Below are positions 57,861-64,000 of a stretch of 64,000 nt of DNA, piece by piece. How positions within the stretch are numbered: the stretch's first letter is position 1; every line of letters begins with the position of its first letter. Below the pieces are notes generated by a model. That model was not told where the DNA came from and ran no database searches. It saw only the letters and a program-made list of their open reading frames with translations. The position numbers and the translations under genes are program-made. The stretch comes from Alentia gelatinosa (Eukaryota; Annelida; Polychaeta; Phyllodocida; Polynoidae). The stretch covers positions 23,501,716 through 23,565,715 of the forward strand of contig OX465587.1 of NCBI GenBank assembly GCA_950022655.1, written 5' to 3'.

Positions 57861-58671
57861 CCAACCCAAAAATCGGAGATAGGGGTCGGTTGCTAATCTA
57901 CGAGCGGCGCAGAAAGAAAGTTTGAATGCGTATAAGTCCGTAGATAGAATCGTTAGATGGCGTGGCAGTTTACTGCTAGCTCCTGCCCGTCTATGTTCAC
58001 TGAATCTCGCAAGTTCTTTGCAACTACAACCATCCGTACCGGGCCGCTTAATGGGGTAAACAGGTGTTTTCATGGAGTACAATCTGTTTGTATTCACACA
58101 TATAACAGAGAAAATAAGTAGGGCCTATGTATATATGACGGACATAGAATTATCCCGGATTTTTGGACACCCTAAGGTTCTAACAAGAGATCCATGTAAA
58201 TCCGAAGAGAATACTTTTCGGGTGGGGATTCAAAATGAAAACCTGAAGGAAGGTGAGTGATATTTGCACAATTCTCGCCACTGTATCGCTGAGCTGTTTA
58301 CTAGAATTTGATTAGGATAGCTCAAAAACGGCACCTTGCACTTATACCATAAGTGAGATTCATACGATGAGATTTATGTACCTCACCGGGTGTTTGTCTG
58401 GGACAAATCCTGCTGAGATTCTGTACTCGAACACAATTTCTAAATTGTAGGGTTCCATTTCCCTAAAACATGTTTTTCACCTGTAATTGTTAGCGACATT
58501 TACCCCTAAAAAGGAACTAAATCTCATGAAATTTTGAACCCTGTGAGGTACATGAATCCCACCGTGTGAATTCCACTATAGGGGAATTGACTGAGACTGG
58601 AGAAAAGGTGTGGAGTACACCCATCTCGGGTACGTGAGTCCCTATGTGTGAATTCCACTTAAGCCCAATGC

Positions 58672-58968
58672 CCATCTACCGATTTCGGAACATTCATGTA
58701 CCTTTGTCGGCGACAAACGGACGGTAATTTGGCTCACCGAAGGCATCCTAACGGAGTCGGCCGTAGTCAGTAGATGTAGGACAGCTAGGCAAGGGTCAGC
58801 CAACGATTAGTAGACCGATTTGCTTAGGACTAATATCCACCACCCCATCTCCTCAATGTCTGCCGGTCGAGAGAAGGGTTGCATAATTTGCCTGCGACAA
58901 GTTCACTGACTCCTATACGATTTGGAAACTAATCGCTCAACCCTGAATCGGTAGATGGGCATCAGGCT
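58672..58968. mobile_element. Harbinger-like MITE, 297 bp, TTA target duplication
   Basis: Flanked by TTA at 58669-58671 and 58969-58971. Ends are AGCCCAATGCCCATCTACCG and, inverted, AGCCTGATGCCCATCTACCG. A TWA trinucleotide duplication is typical of PIF/Harbinger. Non-coding. Confidence 0.78.
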
Positions 58969-59236
58969 TTAGGGAGTTCCAAGCGATGTTCCTGACAATA
59001 GAACTGCATGAACGCTTTCTATTGAATCAACCAAGTTACACGACATGCTTTCATGGAGGGGAAACTGGTTTCATATCTCCCCGTGGAATGAGGAAAAAAT
59101 GAGGCAGATTGAGGAACAATTCGCTGAGGAATTTTGACTAGCTGCTGGCCCATCCATTGAGATTTGCAGGCCATTCGCCCTGTAGATCTACTTGACAGAA
59201 GTTGAAAGCTGTAGTCTGCATACTGGATACAGGCAT

Positions 59237-59515
59237 TTATCTCACCCCAGATATTTTTTCTCCATAGACTTAACATTGGAAACTCGTATCTAACACCCAT
59301 TAGATATTTAGGAAAAATATCCAATGGGGATAAAGTCACATTAGTCAATATTAAGGGTGAGATAAATTCAGAAACCCATTCAAGTTTAGGATCAGAGCTC
59401 GATCCCATCTCATTTGAATCACATAGCAATTCACGCGGCTTCGCCTTGTGAATTACTACGTGATTCAAACTCGATGGGATACGAGCTCAGACCCTAAACT
59501 TTCATGGGTTTCCTT
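59237..59515 (+). repeat. Two-part foldback element, copy B, best preserved
   Basis: TTATCTCACCCC, GACTTAACATTGGAAACTCG, hairpin CCCATTAGATATTT / AAATATCCAATGGG, AGGGTGAGATAAATTC, then arms of about 65 bp (59371-59435 and 59446-59514) pairing with about ten mismatches around CGGCTTCGCC. It ends CATGGGTTTCCTT. Confidence 0.88.
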
Positions 59516-59951
59516 TATAATACTTAGGTACATGAATTAACGTTTATTTTTTGCACAAAATGTACCACTATGTCAACCTGTTCTTTATTGCAAATCTTTT
59601 TGCATTGTTCATTGAAAGGTGACCATATTGATTGGGACATATGAGTTTAACCGTGTGGAAAATATAGCTCTCATAGTCCAATCCCTACACGTGCCATGTT
59701 CGTGTGATTGTAGATGAAGTTATTGGTTGTTGGCCATCCTCAAAAGAGGATACCAAGACTGTTGCACACTTAGCGACTTATGTATATATCGTAAGTGGAA
59801 AGTCGCCGTAAAGGTCCCCTTGTTTCCCCATTACAATATTACCAAGTGTGCCTTGAACCCCTTGCGATATTGCACCACCCCATTTACCCCTCCCTTTACC
59901 ATCTACCGAGGTTATCTCTGATTATGAAGTTAATGAATATTTCAATGAGTA

Positions 59952-60014
59952 CAGTAAAACCCCGCGTAAGCGGACACCCTCTGTTCCGGACCGTTAGGCG
60001 GGGTTCTACTACTG
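59952..60014. mobile_element. Internally deleted pogo-like MITE
   Basis: CAGTAAAACCCCGCGTAAGC at the left and TTAGGCGGGGTTCTACTACTG at the right, 63 bp in all; same termini as the two copies in MCT intron 3. Confidence 0.7.
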
Positions 60015-60794
60015 TTCTTGTTTACCTGTCTGGATGTGATTGTAAACCCGGATTGAGGAATACAAATTTCCTCGTAAAAAAGAAAAAAAAAATGTCCAAG
60101 CCTCAGTCATGCCAGTAAATGGGACTTGAATCTTCTGATACCGATACAACTATCTGCGTGTAGTATGGTTATACAAGGCTAGAAAAGGGACGGTGGTAGA
60201 CCGCTACTGATGATGTATGCGAACCTTACCTGAATAAAAAAAGACAACAACAAAAAACAAGACTGTCCCTGTGGACTACACTACAACATTACATTATATA
60301 ACTATCAATACCTACACCATGATGGAGATCTTATCTACATGCCATCTACAATACCTCAAACATATTTAACGACTCATTTAGTACATATTCTCAAATGAGT
60401 AAATTTGATGACTCAACAAGTACCATAGTATAACAATCAGTGACAGATTAACCTTGAAAAAGACTATGTAATCTGAAATAAATGGCTACATTAATTTGAT
60501 ACCAAAGTGGTTGTGCTGTTTTACCTTTTTTCTCTCGAATGATTTCCACTTTTTGTCTGACCCACAACATACATCCCTGGCCATCGTTGCGATATTTTAC
60601 CTTACAGTATTATCCGTCCAATATCGCAAGCATATTGCAAGGACAAAAATCAATAATGTTTGTTGGACTTTATGTATGTGCAGCCAGGGGTGGACATAAA
60701 GCTGATGTCACATCGGAAGATACGCCTTCCCGTCATCACACTCAAACTTTTTCTCACCTGTGTATCTGTCTAGCTTGTCTGGTACAGTAATTAA

Positions 60795-61839
60795 AGTGGC
60801 TATTCCACCAAACAGGCGCTCTGCAGGCAGGTTTTTACCCTCTACCTGATCTTACATACCAGGGCCAGCCAGCCAACTGCCCCTAATTCTCTATATGCTC
60901 TGAGCTATGCCACCAATTCCTCTATTTCTGGCCTGCAGACGACCACAAGGTGCAGACACGGTGCCCAGCGGGTGCCAAGCGAGCAGTTCCATCAAGCACT
61001 GCAGCCAGGCCTCTGCCGGCGAGGCGATGAACTCACACTGGGTTTGCTGCTGCCGTCTGATGGACCTTGGCTGCAGTAATGCACAAGCTGAGTTCCCCCT
61101 TCATCCTATAGGTGGTGTGCTGAGCGGTTCTCCACACACTATGCTGCTCCAGCAGCACAAAACCCAATAATCAAGCAGAGCAGTGTTCTGCCATATTAGA
61201 ATTTGTACGGGAACAAAGATAGCACATCAATTTTGTGCTGAATTCTGCCTTAAACCGAACAATAAAGGTGAATTACAATAAGCCTTAGTGTTATCAATCT
61301 GTATGACATGCTCTGTTGCTAAAATTCTGACCAAACTATTGCAACTGTCAGAATTGTCTGTCTCCACTCAGGGGATAGCCTCTAACAGGGGGTTGCCTAT
61401 TTCATGTTGACGGTGTGTGTCACAGTATGCGGGTGAGTGGTCAACATGGGTCCCAGGAAAGCTCATGGAACCGGTTGGCGCTATAAATCAATTAAAAAAG
61501 TTTTTTGGCAGGCCATTGCCCACGATACTTTCCATTCATAACTGGCTGGCCTTCTAGGTTCATCTTGGTGGAACAGCTTCAAAATGGCTTTTGGCCCCAG
61601 CAGGCAGTTGGTGATGACCAACAGGCCAGCCAACGCTTGCCGGTGACTGGGTTTTGGTGAAACAGCGATTAGCCGGCTGTCGGTGGGGCCAACCGTAAAG
61701 AAGTTCTTTGAAGTTATGACCTGTTTCATCAAGCAGTTGATACCGGCGCAAGGTTTGGGTCGGCAGCTGTTGCCGGCGACCAACAGGTGACCACAAGACG
61801 CCCGGCTGGGGCTAGCGCTGGGTTGGTGGAATAGCCACT
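60795..61839. mobile_element. Harbinger-like non-autonomous element, 1045 bp, TAA target duplication
   Basis: Perfect 17 bp termini: AGTGGCTATTCCACCAA at 60795-60811 and its complement at 61823-61839, flanked by TAA (60792-60794 and 61840-61842). The interior has many CTGGCTGG, CACCAA and GGCCAGCC words in both orientations; 35370-35660 looks related (CTGTTCCACCAAG). No transposase or DNA-binding frame is evident. Confidence 0.78.
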
Positions 61840-62648
61840 TAAAGTAGATCCAAAATCCAGAGACATTCCTAGTAATTAAGATGTTTGGACTGAGTAGACT
61901 AATACTCGTTTTCGGGCAGGTATTTAAAAGTCGAGGAAACATAGGGAGCTTTGACATCATTGATATTGTAACTAAGGTCATCCAATGGAAGGAAGAGAGG
62001 TTGGCTCCCTTAGTTACAGCTACTCGCTGAGTATCTAGGGAACTCTCTCCCGGTTTTAGCTCTACTTCTTAAAGTGCACTAAGTGTGAAAGCAGTGAAAT
62101 TCATTGGTATAGACCTAGCAACCTTCGTGTTTGGTCGAAAAGACGAGTTGCTATGCATTCTCATGTTTAATGGTATTGAACGGTAAAACTTGTATTGATT
62201 TGTGGCACTGTTCGTTCCAGTCTGACGCACTTGCCCTGCACGCGACCCTGGAACAAAGGTTGCCACGGTACCCCCCCCCCCCCCCCCAAGTGCAGCTGGC
62301 CGATTTCCTTTCAGGTCTAGTGCCTCTTTAGAGAGAGAGTAAAAACTGTCCATCGTCTTCATTCAATTCGTATTTTTTCTTGTGCATTTTGAACATCTAA
62401 GCGAATTCGTACACTTGGCATACTTTTAGTGAACAAATAATGCGGCTCTCATTCATATATCTTTTGAAGTTGTGCTTGTAGTAGGAAACCTATATTGAAA
62501 ATAGGTTCATCTGACGTGAAGCGAAATTTAATCATACTACATACAGTTGCTTTCATGTATGTCTATTTGTTACTTTCATTTTCCCATGTTTGGATATACA
62601 AACATCAACAAAAACATTTCCCTATAACGTAGCTATTCTGATACCAAT

Positions 62649-64000
62649 ATGGTCCGACTTATTAAGGTACTATTTTTGTTTATTGGAATGGTAAACTTCT
62701 GTATAATCATATCTTATATGTTAAACCCAGATTACTTTCAGCGTATTTCAAGAAGGAAAGGCGAGCCATTGCAAGACTGCTACGAGTTAAAACGTCCAAG
62801 ATATACAAACAGCACTGGCAGCAGATTTCACATTCTAACTAACTGCAGTGAAGAGAAAACTGCAGAGGAGGTACGTTCTAATATATCTCTGTCGGGATAT
62901 ACAGGCCTCAGCAGTCATGTTGGAACTCCCGCTTTTGAAGCCACACCCTCTATGTCACCATTCTTCGAACAGGTTCCTGGTTTCCCTACATATATTACAT
63001 CAGCGTTTCTGGATGCACGAATACCTTCGTATTCTGCAGTGAAAATCTTGTATGCATCAACGATCAGGAATCTTACATTGTGCTGCCACACTTTATGCAG
63101 CTCCAGCTTTCAAGTTACCATTGGAAAATCAGAGCCAATATGTTCCAGATGGCTTCGGAGGAGCCCAGACAAGTGGCAAGAGTTCATCCTGCACTGCAAT
63201 ATCTCAAAAGACTGTTCACCTAAGTTTGTAGCAGTTTCTGGAGGTACCTGTAGTCATCCAACAAGGTCAAGACGCTTGATAAAAATGGAGGGAAGCAAAG
63301 GAAGAAACGAGTCACAACATATTGGAGTCTGCCTCAATCATATATATAATATGAAAAACAAAGATCTGGCTAAGCTTTTGACTTTCACCAGGATAGCAAA
63401 CAATTCCGGGGCGAGTCAAATCTACATCTATGGCATGGAAAACTCAGGCAGTGCTATCGCTGAAGCAGTCCGACATTTACAATTACAAGGTTTTGTTAAG
63501 TTCTATGACTGGGATATCCCCGAAGAAATCACTTCCATAAAGTACTATGCACAATCCCTACAGAATATGGACTGTCTCTATAGACATATGACTGAAGCAC
63601 ACTTCTTGGTCTATCTGGATATGGATGAAATTCTCCTTCCAGTTAAGTACAAGACATGGACACATATTTTCAGAGAGATGGAACGGTCAATCATTCCTGG
63701 ATTTATTATCTCAAGAGTGTGCTTACAGGTAATCTTTAGACACACTTCTAGTGAACCTGTAATTGTATCCCGCAAAGCATGCCGTGAAAACAAGTCTAGA
63801 ATGATTATCATTCCGAAACTAATAAATAAAGTAGGAATACATAAATTAACAGAAACTTTCCAATCCAAGTTAAGAAGACAAGTAAAGGCTATGGATATGA
63901 GGAAGGCCCTAATCATTCATAATAAGGCTCCTTATTTGGGCCGAAGGTGTAAAAAACTGAATATATCTTCCGCATTTCATGAAAATATTGTGCAAGGGTT
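62649..64000 (+). CDS. Glycosyltransferase family 92 (DUF23) protein, single exon, 3' end off the window
   Basis: GT92 enzymes are Golgi type II membrane proteins; characterised animal members transfer galactose to N-glycan cores. An uninterrupted frame of 450 codons runs from ATG 62649 to the right edge. MVRLIK is followed by a hydrophobic signal anchor (about residues 7-25), then a luminal stem with NXS/T sites (N54, N65). The catalytic domain begins near residue 229: CLNHIYNMKNKDLAKLLTF (235 onward for MKNKD), SGASQIYIYGMENSGSA, GFVKFYDWDIP, YYAQSLQNMDCLYRHM (from 299), then YLDMDEILLP with the DXD at 324-326, which should bind Mn2+/UDP-sugar, and KVGIHKL..ALIIHNKAP near 425-440, matching the conserved histidines late in the family. 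The closing residues and stop are not in the window. Absence of introns contrasts with its neighbours. Confidence 0.88.
   Translation, partial: MVRLIKVLFLFIGMVNFCIIISYMLNPDYFQRISRRKGEPLQDCYELKRPRYTNSTGSRFHILTNCSEEKTAEEVRSNISLSGYTGLSSHVGTPAFEATPSMSPFFEQVPGFPTYITSAFLDARIPSYSAVKILYASTIRNLTLCCHTLCSSSFQVTIGKSEPICSRWLRRSPDKWQEFILHCNISKDCSPKFVAVSGGTCSHPTRSRRLIKMEGSKGRNESQHIGVCLNHIYNMKNKDLAKLLTFTRIANNSGASQIYIYGMENSGSAIAEAVRHLQLQGFVKFYDWDIPEEITSIKYYAQSLQNMDCLYRHMTEAHFLVYLDMDEILLPVKYKTWTHIFREMERSIIPGFIISRVCLQVIFRHTSSEPVIVSRKACRENKSRMIIIPKLINKVGIHKLTETFQSKLRRQVKAMDMRKALIIHNKAPYLGRRCKKLNISSAFHENIVQG

Larger units (their letters stand above)
52462..62648. other. Intergenic region between the MCT and GT92 genes: repeats only
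   Basis: No gene is recognised on either strand. Identified repeats are listed separately. Parts such as 52840-53340, 53540-55000, 55500-56310 and 61860-62640 are AT-rich with no element termini seen; the C-run at 62271-62287 produces a false glycine- or proline-rich frame. Confidence 0.6.

Noticed and set aside
59019..59468. A 149-codon minus-strand frame
   Set aside because: It crosses foldback element copy B and has no family similarity.
60907..61170. An 87-codon plus-strand frame with several cysteines
   Set aside because: It lies inside the Harbinger-like non-autonomous element, has no recognisable domain and no splice context.

Overview
This is a window of animal nuclear DNA: intron-rich genes with GT..AG introns, GC-rich exons in an AT-rich background, and very many small repeats. 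Protein similarity to animal families, the repeat content, scattered AGATCTAG-type palindromes and a glycosyltransferase 92 gene suggest an invertebrate bilaterian, perhaps a mollusc. That placement is inference; no marker in the window proves it.

Layout: (1) Positions 1031-22546, minus strand: the first 28 coding exons, residues 1-1274, of GCN1, the ribosome-associated activator of the eIF2-alpha kinase GCN2. The C-terminal half lies beyond the left edge. (2) A 323 bp gap (22547-22869) with two CTTCCGG motifs, a probable shared promoter, separates GCN1 from (3) RAD51D on the plus strand (22870-32878, nine coding exons, 325 residues, complete), a RecA-fold RAD51 paralogue. (4) About 12.7 kb without a recognisable gene, filled with nested inverted-repeat elements and one LINE fragment. 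(5) A five-exon SLC16/MCT-family transporter gene on the plus strand (45718-52461, 453 residues, complete). (6) About 10 kb of repeats, including Harbinger-like, pogo-like and other terminal-inverted-repeat elements and a second LINE tail. (7) The start of a single-exon glycosyltransferase family 92 gene (62649 to the right edge, 450 codons visible).

The four genes are housekeeping or metabolic genes with no evident common pathway. GCN1 (translation stress) and RAD51D (homologous recombination) may be co-regulated only through their head-to-head promoter.

The most unusual content is the repeat fraction. At least twelve copies of a two-part foldback element share an outer frame (TTATCTCACCCC, then CCATAGGCTTAACATTGGG, then GGGGTGAGATAA) and often a CGGCTTCGCC-like loop, yet carry long hairpin stems that differ between subfamilies while staying self-complementary. 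Other points are a perfect 47 bp palindrome nested in an element with repeated termini, a tandem repeat that has copied the splice acceptor of a GCN1 exon, transposon insertions that can be dated by nesting or by an empty site, and many long G or C homopolymers.
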